Assembly (NCBI RefSeq): GCF_000218685.1
Contig: NW_006763294.1
Coordinates: 434,001 to 498,000, forward strand
Direction of reading: 5' to 3'
DNA: 64,000 bases
From: Serpula lacrymans var. lacrymans S7.9
Taxonomy: Eukaryota; Basidiomycota; Agaricomycetes; Boletales; Serpulaceae
Shown: positions 1 to 11,316 of the stretch, in pieces
Layout of the letters: each line of letters opens with the position of its first letter
How positions within the stretch are numbered: position 1 is the stretch's first letter
Made by a program: the position numbers and the translations under genes
Notes under the pieces: generated by a model
The model's database searches: none
Told to the model about the DNA's origin: nothing
The model's input: the letters and a program-made list of their open reading frames with translations, nothing else

Positions 1-980
1 ATTCTCAGAAGAAATCGCTAAAGCCATACATGAACTATGGCAGGATCCTGTTATACCGAAGGTCATGGACCGCTGTAGTGAATTCTATCTCATGGACAGT
101 GCTAGCTAGTATGTTACATCGATCCCACCGTTTATCCACGCTAACCGTCTTTTCTCTAGCTTCTTTACGGAGGTTATACGGATAGGCTCATATGATTACA
201 CACCTACCGAGACTGACGTTCTGCGTGCGAGAGCAAAGACAACCGGTATCACCGAAACTCGATTCAATATGGGCACGCTTTCGTAAGATGGCATCGCTTG
301 ATTATTGTCTTTTTACTAATACTCGTCCAGAATACACATGTTTGACGTAGGTGGTCAACGTTCAGAACGGAAAAAGTGGATACATTGTTTTGAAAGTGTA
401 ACGAGCATCATATTCTGCACTGCGTTGAGCGAGTATGACCAGGTACTTCTCGAAGAGAAAAATCAGGTGAGTATTCTTTGTTCCGACTATAAGATATTTG
501 AGCTCACATCGTTGCCACTTAGAACCGAATGGCCGAATCGCTAGTCCTCTTCGAATCTGTAATCAACTCACGCTGGTTCCTGCGAACGTCAATAATCTTG
601 TTTCTTAACAAGATCGATGTGTTTAAAAACAAGTTACCAAAGGTACGTTTTCATCTCATTTTATGAATCTGATCTATTAGCTTATGCAATTTATTTGCCC
701 CGCTAGGTTCCTCTAGAGCGATATTTCCCAGAGTATACAGGAGGCTCAGACATCAATAAAGCGGCGAAATATATCCTGTGGAGATTTATGCAAGCCAACC
801 GGGCACGACTAAGTGTATATCCTCAGTGCGTAACGACTCCTTCTGTTACCTTTTCGGTCAGCTGATGAAGTGCCGTAAAGTTTGACGCAGGCAACAGATA
901 CGACAAATGTTCGTCTAGTATTTGCAGCAGTCAAGGAGACTATATTACAAAATGCTCTAAAGGACTCGGGCATCTTGTGA
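1..980 (+). CDS. Heterotrimeric G-protein alpha subunit, 3' part (5' end outside window)
   Basis: GTPase alpha subunit that couples membrane receptors to intracellular signalling. The exons I read are about 2-108, 160-282, 331-466, 523-642, 707-829 and 891-980, all GT-AG. Visible landmarks: switch I with KTTGITET preceded by the catalytic Arg; switch [15 protein letters not shown] with the catalytic Gln; NKID as the NKxD guanine-specificity motif; and the base-contacting loop read as QCATDT, where TCATDT is usual. The protein ends in KDSGIL, so it lacks the Cys four residues from the end that pertussis toxin modifies in some classes. The N-terminal P-loop and lipidation site lie upstream of the window. 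Family assignment is secure; the subgroup is not resolved. Confidence 0.93.
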
Positions 981-2099
981 TCGTCTCCTCGTTTTTTTTC
1001 TTCATCTTTTTCATATATCTGTTGGTAGGCGTATCCTCGCAGTGTCCATCAATTACTTGGCTGATGAGAATCTTCTAGTTGCATATCTCAGGCCTCACAA
1101 GCCAATCATCATCTCACAGCATTACTTTACATACAAACTATTCCTGGTTTCAGCCCCCACAGCTCCCTCAGAAGTCACCGCGAGGGCTGTGGCCATAATC
1201 ACACTCCCTCTCGAACCCTTTCCATCCCCTCTCTACTTTATCGACTACCAGAAATCGCGATGGTACTTGGCAGCACGAACACTATGGCGACATACCCGCC
1301 GTCGCAAAGGAACCCGCAGCTTTATATCTGGTCAATATTTCGAACCAGGATTGGGAAACCTAACTTGACCCTATGGCCTTGGATCGCAGTCAGGAAATAA
1401 GACTTTTGTTGTCCAATTTCTCATTCGGCTCTGCAATCTAACCGGGACACTTTCAAAGTGTGTCAATATCGGTTTTCCAAGCTCGATTATCCTCGATCAT
1501 GTCGTCGTCTATATATGCGTATTCTTCTCGTTCGTATCTGCACATATCTGTCTATATGCATTGTTTCATCATGTACACTCCCCCATTAAGCTGCTCATCA
1601 CACACTGTTCCTCCTTGTTTTCTTTCTACTCGTTGCTTTTTCATCCCTCCCCTGGCCGCTTTCATGAGTTTATGAACATGTTGGTGTTTCTCACTCCCCT
1701 ATTTGTTGGCGTTGTTACGATACCGACTTGGCGCAGAGGGGTGATGTGTCAACTGGTTGTTGCTCTCAATCTTTCTTCTCTCCTTCTCCTTCCTTCCTTC
1801 TTTTCTTTTTTTCCGCTTTGATATCTTTGGACGTAATATAAGGAAGATGTACAGTATTTACCCGCCTGTCCTTCAGCTAGGACATGATAGACGCAAGAAG
1901 AGTGTTGTTATGGGATGTGCTTCTTTAGTGTTCTGGATGCGCAAAGTGAAAGTGTTACAGCGTTTATGGAATTAAAACCATAGAATCTATAAACAACTCG
2001 CCGTGACATGTACTGAAATCAAAGCACTAAATCTTTTACATCGTTACAGAGAAATCAAACAAAAACCAAGTCATTTCTTTCATCATGATAGCATAGTCG
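981..2099. other. Intergenic region between convergent genes
   Basis: This 1.1-kb stretch lies between the stop codons of the convergent G-alpha and importin genes. It contains pyrimidine-rich tracts around 1,760-1,815. Open frames such as 1042-1368 have no recognisable motif, so I see no supported gene; both 3' UTRs should lie here. Confidence 0.5.
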
Positions 2100-5000
2100 T
2101 CAAGTATCGCTGTCCCTGTCGTCCTCGTCACTATCCCACTTGCTACAGCCCAACTCTCGGACGCTCGAGATCGCAACGAGCAAAGGGTGCTTCTGATCAA
2201 GCTGCTTCACCATCTTACCCATATCCTCCAGCGCGAAATCCTCCATCTCCTCGATCAGCGCCAGCTCGTGCTTCTCGTCCTCTAGGTCGGACGCGGGGCG
2301 CTGTGAGCGGGTCTTTCGACGCTCGGCGAGGACTTGGAGCTGTACCTTTGTCGCCTCGACAATGGGATTCAGGATCTCGGGCGTGATAGCTGCGCCTCCG
2401 CCCAAGACGCGGAGGGCATCGCCGTAGGAGCGGTAGTAGGAGGCGACGAAGGAGACGTCGGTTTCGATGGTGATGCAGTTGGTGAGCTGGGCGAGGGTTG
2501 CGGAGACCATTTGTGCGGTGAGGGTTCCGCTGTGCTTGCCGCAGGAGAAGAGCATTGGGATGAGGCTGGGGTAGAAGCGTTAGATTTATCTGATAAAGAA
2601 GAAAAGGAAAAAGAGGGACGGAGCGGAGAGGCCAGGGGTAAACTGATATGAAGATGGGGGATACGCACATGCAAGCTGCTTCTCGCACACCTTCGTGGAA
2701 GTAGAACCGCAGAGAAGGCAGCGTGAGCTCGAGACATTGAGAGAGATACGGTGCGAATCGAGGGCCGAGCGTTGAGCAGTATATGATGAGGGTCTCAAAC
2801 GCTGAACACTTCTCGTCAATGGTCGAAGTCCTGATGCCGACGACCTGACCGTCCATTGACAATGTCTCCCATCCGTCCCTATGCTCTGGTCGACCTTCTA
2901 CTTCATCTTTGGGCGATAGTATCTGAGATTAGGGCGCTTCATCCGGAAAAAGGGTGAACATACCATATATAGCAACGTCCGCTTTCGCGCCTGCGGCATT
3001 GATTAAAGGTGGCATGACGACTGGGAGATAGGGCTCGAAATCGGGTCCTAGAGCCTGGCACACCTTTGCCCATGTCGCGATTAGATAGTTAGCCAGCAGG
3101 GTGTCTTGGGGATCGATAGGACTATCTGGATGATAGGGTTGAGCACGAGGAAATACACGTGGAACTAATGGATAGGTACTTTGTATTTGTATAAGGATCT
3201 CAACAAGTGTATTGGCATCTGGACGGAAAACTTCACGGCCAACGGCGATAGCTACATATCGTCCCTTTCCTTCAGCACTGGCAATCACCGTTGAGATAGC
3301 TAAGACAAATTGCACACCTATTAGTCCGGCACATTCCATGGCTTTGACCCTTATCTTGCGGTAATTGGGGCTGTTCGCATTTCTCAAGACGTTAAGGAGC
3401 AACGGCATGATTGAGGCATAGTGCTATTTGGATGGAATGAGTTGCTATCGAAATACACGGAGGTGAGTGTGGGTTTTTACCTTGGCAAATGTGGCTTCGC
3501 TAGCGTCTGCGACCATAGCTAGTGTTGTGATAGCTTGTTCCTGGACATAACGTTTTGCATCGGTTGCCTCTGGATTAAGCATTTTGAGAAGACGCTCTAC
3601 AATGGGATCAAGGTACGGAATCAAAGTATCACGAGCCACGCCTTCACAGAAGTTGATGAGTGCAGCAGCAGAATGCGTAGCGACCCTTTAGACGGCATAA
3701 TTATCAATGAAGATAGGGCGAGAATGTCGAAAGGAGTGATTGCATACCGAGGTTCTGGAGATTCTAAAGCAGGTATGAGGGCAGCGAACAGCTGTGAGCT
3801 GTATCGTTCTTGTATGATTTCCTACAAAGGAAACCAACTTGTTATGAGATAGCGAGGGGGAGTGATATGATATTGAACATACTTCCATGTCAGTACAGAG
3901 TTGCCCGCTAAGCAAGATATCAGTAAGGCTATTGAAATAGAAAAATGTGCGCCTTACACGCATTGACAAGCTGCATATCGAACGCGCGGATGTCCATCTT
4001 TGAACAACGGCGTTATCAAGCTTGGGAATAAAGAAAAATTTTGGGTTATGGTCTATGCATGAGAATAAACAAATTCGCTCACTCGATAACCTTTCCTAGT
4101 TCAGCTTGCATTAACTGTAAAGCCACAGTCAGCTAAGAAGCCCCCCGAGATGAAAAAGCATTCAAGGAACAGTGTTGACCTTGCTTGTTCCTTCAGCGAT
4201 GGCGGCAATTGCCATCAGACCAGCATGTCGCAACCTCCAGTCATAGCTTGCTAACATAGATGGTATGAGTTGGAAAGCTGGAGGTAGTACAGCTTTACCC
4301 CCAAGAGCACATGCCAACCGATCAATGGAGTGCTCGTACACTTGAGGGTAATTTTCGTCCAAGGGATCCTCGGATGGCTGTACAGTGATGAAGTACCAGA
4401 TGAGTCACAGACAGCTATTTCACGTACATCCGTATCCAGCCAAACATCCAAGTTATCTTCAGGAAGTTCTCCCATCCCTTCGAGGCACGCTCTCACGATT
4501 GCAGCAGTCCATCCATCGACTCGCTTAACCATGGCCGGTTTGGATTCGCTCAGACTGATCATTAATTCGAGAGCAGCTTTCCTGACTAGGTCTCGGTCTT
4601 CGTCTTCTTTCGCTTCTGTCGCTTCAGTATCGGCGGGCTTTTGATCTTCTCCAGGAGGGAAAGTAAACGTAGATTGTGTGTTGGGGAAGGGCTTGGCAAC
4701 TGTTGGCGTCGGACCAGGATCAGCAGTCGGCATGATAAGGCCTGGTAAGAAGGCCAACAAAGCGCCCAAGTGAGGTTGGAATAGAGTAGGATGAGTGCTA
4801 CACAAAGGTGTGAGCGTGCCAAGGAATAGTTTGAGATGCACGTTTGGGAGTGTAGGGAGGGTATCGAGCATTGGATAGAGCAATGAGAGCGATTGTGACA
4901 GTTGATGTGCGTCAGAAGCAGTCAAGTAGGAGACAGAAGCACGGAGAGCAGCATGTCGAACCTAGAACGTGAACCACGCTTAAACCTGAGGGTCACCATC

Positions 5001-5718
5001 GAAGTAATAACACTTGCCTCTACACTCTGAGAGTCCTGCAGGCCTTTCTGGAATACACTGAGAACAGCATCGGTTTGTAGATCCATGACGAGGTTTGGGC
5101 ACCCAGCGAATACACGATAAGCACATTCTCGAAAACCCGTCTCGCCAGTCTGTGTCATACTGAAAGTTTGCGCCTGTAAAGCGTGCCATGGCCGACCGCG
5201 AGACATGGAGTTGTTCGCGAGATCACAGATGGTATCAACCGCTTGGCGGCGCACTTTGTCCAGAGGCTCATGAGATAGCGAATGCAAGAGAAGACGCTCT
5301 AGTGTGGTCAGTGATTGCACAGAGAGATGGTCGTATAGCGTCAAGCGAGGAGTCTGTGGTGATTGTTGTGGTGCCGTACGAAATAACAAGCGACGAAGTA
5401 ACACAAGCGAGAAAGTCCTCATCTCCAGTGGCACATAACCTTAGGATTATTTCTGTGCAGAACAGAGAGGGCAATAACTTACTACTTCTGTATCAGCTGC
5501 TATCGCGAATTGCGCGAGGGCGAGCAGGTAAAGCTCTGGTGTTTGAGAAAGACGATCATTGACAGCCTTTTCTGCGCTGTTTGGAATGAGATTTGAGCGA
5601 TATGAAATATATGTGGAACTCGGCAGTACCTTGCTCTAATCTTATTATCGCCTAGGACGAGATTTGAAAGGATCTGGGTCAGCTCAGCGGTGATCTCTGG
5701 TGGTACAACAGCCTCCAT
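2100..5718 (-). CDS. Importin beta-3 / karyopherin (Kap121, IPO5-like), HEAT-repeat nuclear import receptor
   Basis: Ran-dependent import receptor built of HEAT repeats, working between cytoplasm and nucleus. Translation starts at 5718 (MEAVVPPEITAELTQIL) and runs through about a dozen exons. Recognisable blocks, in order: LVLLRRLLF, VRRQAVDTICDLANN, IDRLACALGGK, WRLRHAGLMAIAAIAEG, LIPYLDPIVERLLKML, ATWAKVCQALG with YLPVVMPPL, GIRTSTIDEKCSAFETL and LPSLRFYFHEGVREAAC. These match the IPO5/Kap121 order. Two introns near 3,140-3,330 can be read through in frame and are easily missed. The last exon (2100-2555) ends in an acidic tail (WDSDEDDRDSDT) soon after the region that corresponds to about residue 830-870 of the ~1,090-aa animal proteins. 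The final HEAT repeats known from those proteins are not seen. Whether this is normal for the lineage or a truncation is unclear. Confidence 0.88.
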
Positions 5719-6619
5719 GCCTGCTGAGGAATTTGAGGTGAAGGCGACAAGGTTATATTTGGTTTGGAAAGATATACCAGTTATAGGGCCAGCTGAACTC
5801 AGATATGTAGAATTTTATGTGCCAGTGCAGTCTTGGTACAGGCAAAGAGAAAGACGAGCCAGAATCGATCGGTGGCCACTGAAGGTATGCGACCAAAAAA
5901 ATACAGTTTTTATATAATAAAAAACGGTATGCAGATTTGACCCGGCACAAGGTGCCTATATTTTCTCTATCTGCTTCTTTACCGCAAACATGGAAAAGCG
6001 CTCGACGGGACCATTGCATCGCCAGCATTCGGACAATTTGGTATAACCATCAATCAAAGGATCACCTGAAAATACCTACGACGTCGTCGGAGCTGCTAGT
6101 ACATGGTGATCATCGCATTTGTTGCATCCGCATTGTCTTTTGCTGTACGGTGTACATGTCAAAACGAGCACTCGCCTTCAACTCACAGGTACGTCGCTCA
6201 CAGATATGTTCGTGTTTAAGCGGTCTTAAGGACATAACCTAGCACAGATAGCACGTGTTCACACCTTTTCATAGCACGGATATTAAGACAAGTCACATTT
6301 AGGCTTTTGGAGCTATCATATGGTCTACTTGCTATGTATCAACTCGACACCATCTGAACCATCATGAACACTATTCGCCTATCCGCCACAATTACCGTGG
6401 CGTTTACTCAAGACAGACATCGTTCTCTAGTTGTCCCATAAACCGTTAGGCATAGAACTCTAGCCTCCCAACGACGCTGCCCAGTTTCCCAGAGGCATAC
6501 CTTCAAATGGCCGTGGTAAACTATACACGATTGTATTGAGGCTCCTCCGCTTCAAGTTGTTCCTGTTACCCATTCACCAACTGCCAAACACTTAGCGCCT
6601 TCCTCGTTGGAAAATAATT
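5719..6619. other. Intergenic region, no supported gene
   Basis: About 900 bp between the importin start and the UstYa-like stop, so it includes the importin promoter. A frame starting at 6103 begins with a hydrophobic, signal-like stretch (MVIIAFVASALSFAV), but no second exon or repeat could be joined to it. I do not call a gene. Confidence 0.45.
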
Positions 6620-7350
6620 TCAAATGTCGGTTACTTCTTCTGTACGTTTTTGTAACGCATCGTGCTCCTGCTTGAATTTTTTCCACTCGAACCATCTGTC
6701 GTTCACCACAGTATATGCTGGCTCCCAATCACGACAGGTATGCGTAGCTCCAACACGTTCCGTCGTGAAATTTCGACTCATAAAATCGCCTGGCTCGAGT
6801 GTCACGTCTGCTGAGCAAAGTGTCCATTGTCGGATGTAGTTGAAGCAGTGGTGGATGTGTTCCTGCTGTGCGTGATGGAGACTGCTGAGCCCATTCTCCA
6901 TTGCTTCACGTATTCCTCGCAGACAGTGTAGCTGATGGAACATTGGAATAGCGAACATGCGCATGTCAGGCCCGAGGCGAATGTGATTGTCCCCTAGAGG
7001 AGCTGTCCATAACCATTCGTCGCTGGCCTCAGGGTCTGCCAAGGAGTAGTGGACACTTTCCTCTACGGACATCCTAACTAATCGACTCTCTATAGAGAGC
7101 AGTTCCGGGAAGTCGTTGCCGACGAATGCTATATCGCGATATCAGCCGGAAGTCAATTGTGTCTGCGATGTAACTCACAATAAGGTTCGATTGGCCTCAA
7201 ATGTAAAGGCGAGGCGGTTGACCTATGCAGTTGCAATGCCTCCCTCACATGTCTGGCAGTGTTTATGAGCATGACATTGAAGTAGAGTGAAGTCGCGAGT
7301 AGTAGAGAAAGACATATGACGTTTGTGTAAGTTTCCCTCTGAAAGTGCAT
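6620..7350 (-). CDS. UstYa-family (DUF3328) protein, membrane-anchored, intact HxxHC motifs
   Basis: Two exons: 7179-7350 and 6620-7128, with a 50-bp phase-1 intron (gtgagt...tag), giving 226 aa. The N-terminus has one membrane anchor (VICLSLLLATSLYFNVMLI). Then comes the family block SFVGNDFPE, and then both HxxHC motifs, HQLHC and HIHHC, spaced as in the family (HQLHCLRGIREAM and HIHHCFNYIRQ). In ascomycetes UstYa proteins catalyse oxidative cyclisation of ribosomal peptides (ustiloxin, phomopsin, asperipin, cyclochlorotine), with the catalytic domain on the lumenal side of a secretory membrane. That role is inferred here from family membership. The gene lies on the same strand as three repeat-peptide precursor candidates at 11.3, 15.0 and 17.1 kb, which makes peptide tailoring a reasonable guess. 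Family membership is secure; the substrate is unknown. Confidence 0.88.
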
Positions 7351-7727
7351 GACTTATGATAGTTAGGCGGTCTTCGTAGCAAACCAAGCCTTTGGGGAAA
7401 GAAAGAGGGTATATGCTACTCCTGAGCTGTGCGGCGGACAGGTTTTGATTGATGTTCCCGTCAGATGACCGCTGGCTGATTGACGCCCGCTTTACAGGCC
7501 CACGGGAACTCGGTGTACTTGGTCGGCAAAGGTACATGAGTGTTCAGAGTGCAAAGCTCTCTCAGTCTTGATCGAAGCTTGATCGATGAGGCCTTCTGCC
7601 GTTACCACCGGCTTATCTTATCAACGAAAGTGATTCATTTAATAATGTGGGCACGGCTCGAGGTCACAATACTATTTCATTCATTCTTCCATTTGCCCAG
7701 AATTGTAATTCTTGTACGAAACCAGAG
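7351..7727. promoter_or_regulatory. Divergent intergenic region between UstYa-like gene and GNAT gene
   Basis: These 377 bp separate two divergently oriented start codons and so should hold both promoters. I found no convincing TATA box or operator-like repeat. A short extra 5' exon of the UstYa-like gene could lie here but is not supported. Confidence 0.4.
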
Positions 7728-8760
7728 ATGCCTCAAGTCACTGTACAGCGTGTCGAACGTCCATCAGGTGGGACCTAACTTAGATAATTGAAAAGTGGTT
7801 TACTAACACAATTTTAGAGACGCAAATTGAAGCATCAGTTGCGCTGTTTGTTTCGTGCATGAAAGACAGTATGCATTTACCTTAATGTACACCGGTTGTC
7901 CTAAATCCACCATCTTCAGATATTGCAGCATTGAGCCTCAGTGGATGCGATGCTACTTTATTAGACCCCATGGCCCGCTCCACTTTGATGGCTGGCATAC
8001 TTGCTGGCGAATATTACAATGCAACAGATGAAAGTGGGGACGTGGTGGGCTTTGCATTGTGGATGCCTCCCGGCGAGGAAATGTTCAGCAAGTAGGTTAC
8101 ATGTTTGATACATGAGATTGTGCCATCTAATCTGCGTAGACCGGAACAACGAGAGCTAGGACTGAACGACTTTATGGCACGGTTACCTGAAGTAGGCCGA
8201 GATTACTACAAGAATACGGTCTGCCTGCCTGACTCTCCCTATCTTCTTTGATTCATTACTCAGTTTTTCAGTACTCGGCTGTGTTCCTTGATTTTGTTTC
8301 CAGTTGCCTGGGCCCAACAGTACGTGAAGCGTGAATCTGATGTGAATCAGTAACTTCTCACTGATCATCACTCAAGGGGAAGCGTGATGCATGGTGGTTA
8401 CATATGCTTATGGTTCATCCAGAAAGGCAAAGGCAGGGGATAGGGAGGGCTTTGGTTGGACCGGTTCTTGAGAAGGTGCGGAGAGCTTTGTCCCCGTCCA
8501 ATTCGACTGCTAACGAGGCCCAACCCGGTATCCTACAGGCAACGCAGAAAGGGGAAGTGCTTGCACTCAGCACTACAACGCACACCAATGTGAGCCTGAC
8601 GACCCAACTGAATTGGATCCTACTCATCGCACGAAATCATTCACGTCAGGTTCCGATCTATACGGCTATGGGATTCAAGGAGATGGGCGGGCGGACAGTT
8701 CCGTCGCCATTGGGAGAATGGCCGCTACATGTGTTTTCCCTTGACACCAGAACCCCCTGA
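7728..8760 (+). CDS. GNAT-family N-acetyltransferase
   Basis: Six exons read cleanly: 7728-7767, 7818-7868, 7920-8091, 8140-8218, 8272-8319 and 8377-8760 (774 nt, 257 aa). The start MPQVTVQRVERPSE leads into a domain with VGFALWMPPGEE (beta strands) and CLGPTGKRDAWWLHMLMVHPE. Then comes the acetyl-CoA pyrophosphate-binding loop RQRQGIGRAL, i.e. the Q/RxxGxG/A motif of GNATs. Late strand elements VPIYTAMGFKEMG are typical of the C-terminal part of the fold. The substrate cannot be told from sequence; many basidiomycete relatives are small-molecule acetyltransferases. It sits head-to-head with the UstYa-like gene, so co-regulation is possible but not shown. Confidence 0.85.
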
Positions 8761-9624
8761 TTGATATCTCGCCGTCGTCCCAAGGTCTAATTTTGGGGCA
8801 CTGGCAGGCTGTTCGTGATATTCTGATGCGATAAATGACCAACGGTCCTATACAATCTTGCTTGTCAGACTCATTTATTTATATAATGTCTAACCTCATT
8901 GTAGCTCAATAAGCATTGGCAGGCATTTGAAACATAAGGTTCAGCATACCATGCTATCATGTATAAGCGACAACCAACTTGGTAAAGTCACTCGCAGGCA
9001 TCCCGGCTATAGCCGTCTGAGACTGGAATGTAACATCGCCGCATGCCAATGACCGTGACCTCAATGTGCTGAACGTTGTACAGCATCCAATTACCACCGT
9101 CAAGCAATCAGCCATGAACAGCATATCCATCAGTTTTTCTCAAACAGGTACCCTGCGGACCATTGAGTATCATGCGCCTCTTGGTCAACCTGTCGAATCC
9201 ATCCCGATCCAGTCCCACACCGTGGCTCAAACACAGATTCGACTGAGGGATAAAGCCCTGGGATATTACGTGGAGATTGGGTGTATCTAATCAAAAATGT
9301 TAATAAGGCAAGTTGGATGGAAGCACTGGCAGTGGTAGTTTCAAAAGATTCTGGGAAGGCACAGCTTATCGGTCTACTCAAACTAGTACGGTAACCGATG
9401 ACTGCAATGGAATCAAAAATTCTCTATCGGGTGTATGATGATAAATATCCGAGGAGATGACTCGCATTGCCATGCGTCGAAGTCATCGATTAACATAGCC
9501 ATCTGGTCTCCGAGAGACAGGACGGGTGGGAGTCATTCCTATCTCAGGCTGCGAAGTTCCGTATCATTCGCTCACAGAAAGTGGGCATTCACTTATTACC
9601 TTCAGCACCACCCACAACGCTTCG
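8761..9624. other. Intergenic region, no supported gene
   Basis: About 860 bp between two plus-strand genes. Open frames at 9066-9290 (+) and 9130-9381 (-) overlap each other and show no motif, splice structure or signal peptide. It probably contains the GNAT 3' UTR and the promoter of the next gene. Confidence 0.4.
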
Positions 9625-10634
9625 ATGCATAATCCCAGAGAAGAGTCCATAGCGCTGCTTGACGAGCACGACAACTTTCGTGTGAGTGAGGACGATGGAG
9701 GTTAGTGTGGTATCACGTTGGTATAGGCTGAACTGTAATAAGCGGGTTCTATCCAACAGCCATACAATCATCGGCTGTGGTGCTCCGGAAGCTCAAAGCG
9801 CAACGATATGTGACTATTGCACTCTTGGCATTCTCCCTCCTAGACGTCTTGGTGTTCCTCTATGTTGCGCGACTACTAGCTAGTTCATCTGACACTGCAT
9901 TCGAAAATCTCGAATTTCGCAACTCGTACATTGGTCTCGAAGAGCTATATCGGTCAGGAAATGTTAATGCGTCTCATCATGACCCTATTATCAACATTCC
10001 ACGTATAGCCACGCAAGTCAGCAATATCGAGACTCACAAAAATTTCCCGGAAGGTGAACATCAATGGCTTAGCGATTATGGTACATTGTTGCCCCCTGAT
10101 CGTCATTTACAAGTATCCAGTGAAGTAGGGTCGGGTTCATTGTTCAAAGGCCGAGCTGTATACTAATTCTACACGATGCAGATTCATACGATTATGCAAT
10201 TCAGAGCAGTCGATTATGGTATGGAACGATGTGCTCTCACTTTGCGGCTTCCTGCTTTCGATTTCGACAGGATTGGAACACGAATTGATCCAGTAGTAAT
10301 GGATGATCCTGTCCAACTATCCGTGTGTGCACTTGACGTGTCGAGTTCGTTGAACCCGCGAACGCTTTCATGGTCAAGTCGTCCTCGATGTCAAAAGCAA
10401 GTTGGGACCTTGATTGCCCGCCCAGGAGAAGAGGTCAAATTGCCGGAGTTCTCGTGCGATTGGGCCTCACTTCATACTTATGAAATTGCGTGCGCTTCCG
10501 AGTCGTCCGACTGCGAGCTTGACGTGTGGTCTAATCAGAACGCGACGTGGGGTATGTCCAACGCATAAAATGAATTCCGATATCTTTTGACTGGTGTTAC
10601 AGGTATATTCATGTATCAATATCAGACCAGATGA
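9625..10634 (+). CDS. Single-pass membrane-anchored protein of unknown function
   Basis: Four exons fit the reading frame: 9625-9679, 9760-10124, 10182-10551 and 10603-10634. A cytoplasmic head (MHNPREESIALLDEHDNF) is followed by a membrane segment near residues 37-58 (VTIALLAFSLLDVLVFLYVA). A lumenal or extracellular domain then contains IGLEELYRSG, EHQWLSDYGTLLPPDRHLQV, IMQFRAVDYGMERCALTLRLP and CELDVWSNQNATWG, and ends FMYQYQTR. Seven cysteines in the C-terminal half suggest disulphides. I recall similar-looking predicted proteins from basidiomycetes but know no function. It lacks HxxHC motifs, so it is not UstYa. Its place between the UstYa-like gene and the precursor genes makes it a possible cluster member; this is inference only. 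Confidence 0.78.
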
Positions 10635-10687
10635 TTACGGGATACGGGAACCTCAACGAATACCCCTTTTAACGTAATATAGAGATA

Positions 10688-10872
10688 ATGTCAAGATTCA
10701 ATGTAGCTGCATTGTTTGTGACTGTACTTTTGCAACTTGCTAATTTATTTGTTGCGATATATCTTCACGCTGTTATGAGGTGAGGTCGGTTAGTTTTGGA
10801 ACGTATCATTTGCTCAGTTGGACTCAAAGGCAGGATTATTTCCTCTCCTTCCGTGGACAAGTTATGTCCTGA
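10688..10872 (+). CDS. Possible small secreted peptide gene (weak)
   Basis: Exon 10688-10779 encodes MSRFNVAALFVTVLLQLANL and further hydrophobic residues, like a signal peptide or anchor. A 38-bp intron with good GT-AG ends joins it in frame to 10818-10872, giving 48 aa in total with WTQRQDYFLSFRG near the end. The RQD-x-FLS string loosely resembles the R-x-D-x-x-[FYW]-L core of the three precursor genes nearby and the QRQD string of the 11.3-kb precursor, but it is one residue short and lacks the Pro. It could equally be chance. Confidence 0.22.
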
Positions 10873-11316
10873 ACCGTCGTTCTTCCCCTTATCGCAAGCC
10901 ATACTGAATGAGATATTCTGTCAAGCTATTGCCGATGAAATGAAAATATGCCAATTTCGTTAACGCTGTCATCAGGGTCATATGTTTCCGTTGTGATCCG
11001 TCTCGGTGGACACTAATACATTTTGAAGCGTCTTCATGGGTAGGGCCCGGTAGGCCCAGGATGGCACGATATGGGTCATCTTTTTCATTGGAATAGCGTT
11101 TGAATGTCTGATTCCCAACAATGATAGACAAATGGATATCTTATCCAGCCTTAGTCAATGCAGCGCTCAAAGGCGTGAAGGTGGGATACTGGAGGTTGAA
11201 TTTTCCAGAATTACAATATCACTAAGTATCCTTTCACCTCTGCCAATCCCTCGTCACCGTCCTGGAACTTCATCTCAGGGGTACGTTTATAACTCCATAA
11301 GCACCTATGAACTTAC
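10873..11316. other. Intergenic region, no supported gene
   Basis: This lies downstream of precursor A on the minus strand and would hold its 3' UTR. An open minus frame at 10889-11131 has no recognisable feature. Confidence 0.35.

Noticed and set aside
1042..1368. 108-codon plus-strand frame downstream of G-alpha
   Set aside because: No domain, signal, splice partner or coding-like composition; it lies where two 3' UTRs should be.
6103..6190. Short frame with a signal-like start (MVIIAFVASALSFAV) near the UstYa-like gene
   Set aside because: No second exon with a core motif could be joined, and the frame ends soon after; not enough to call a precursor.
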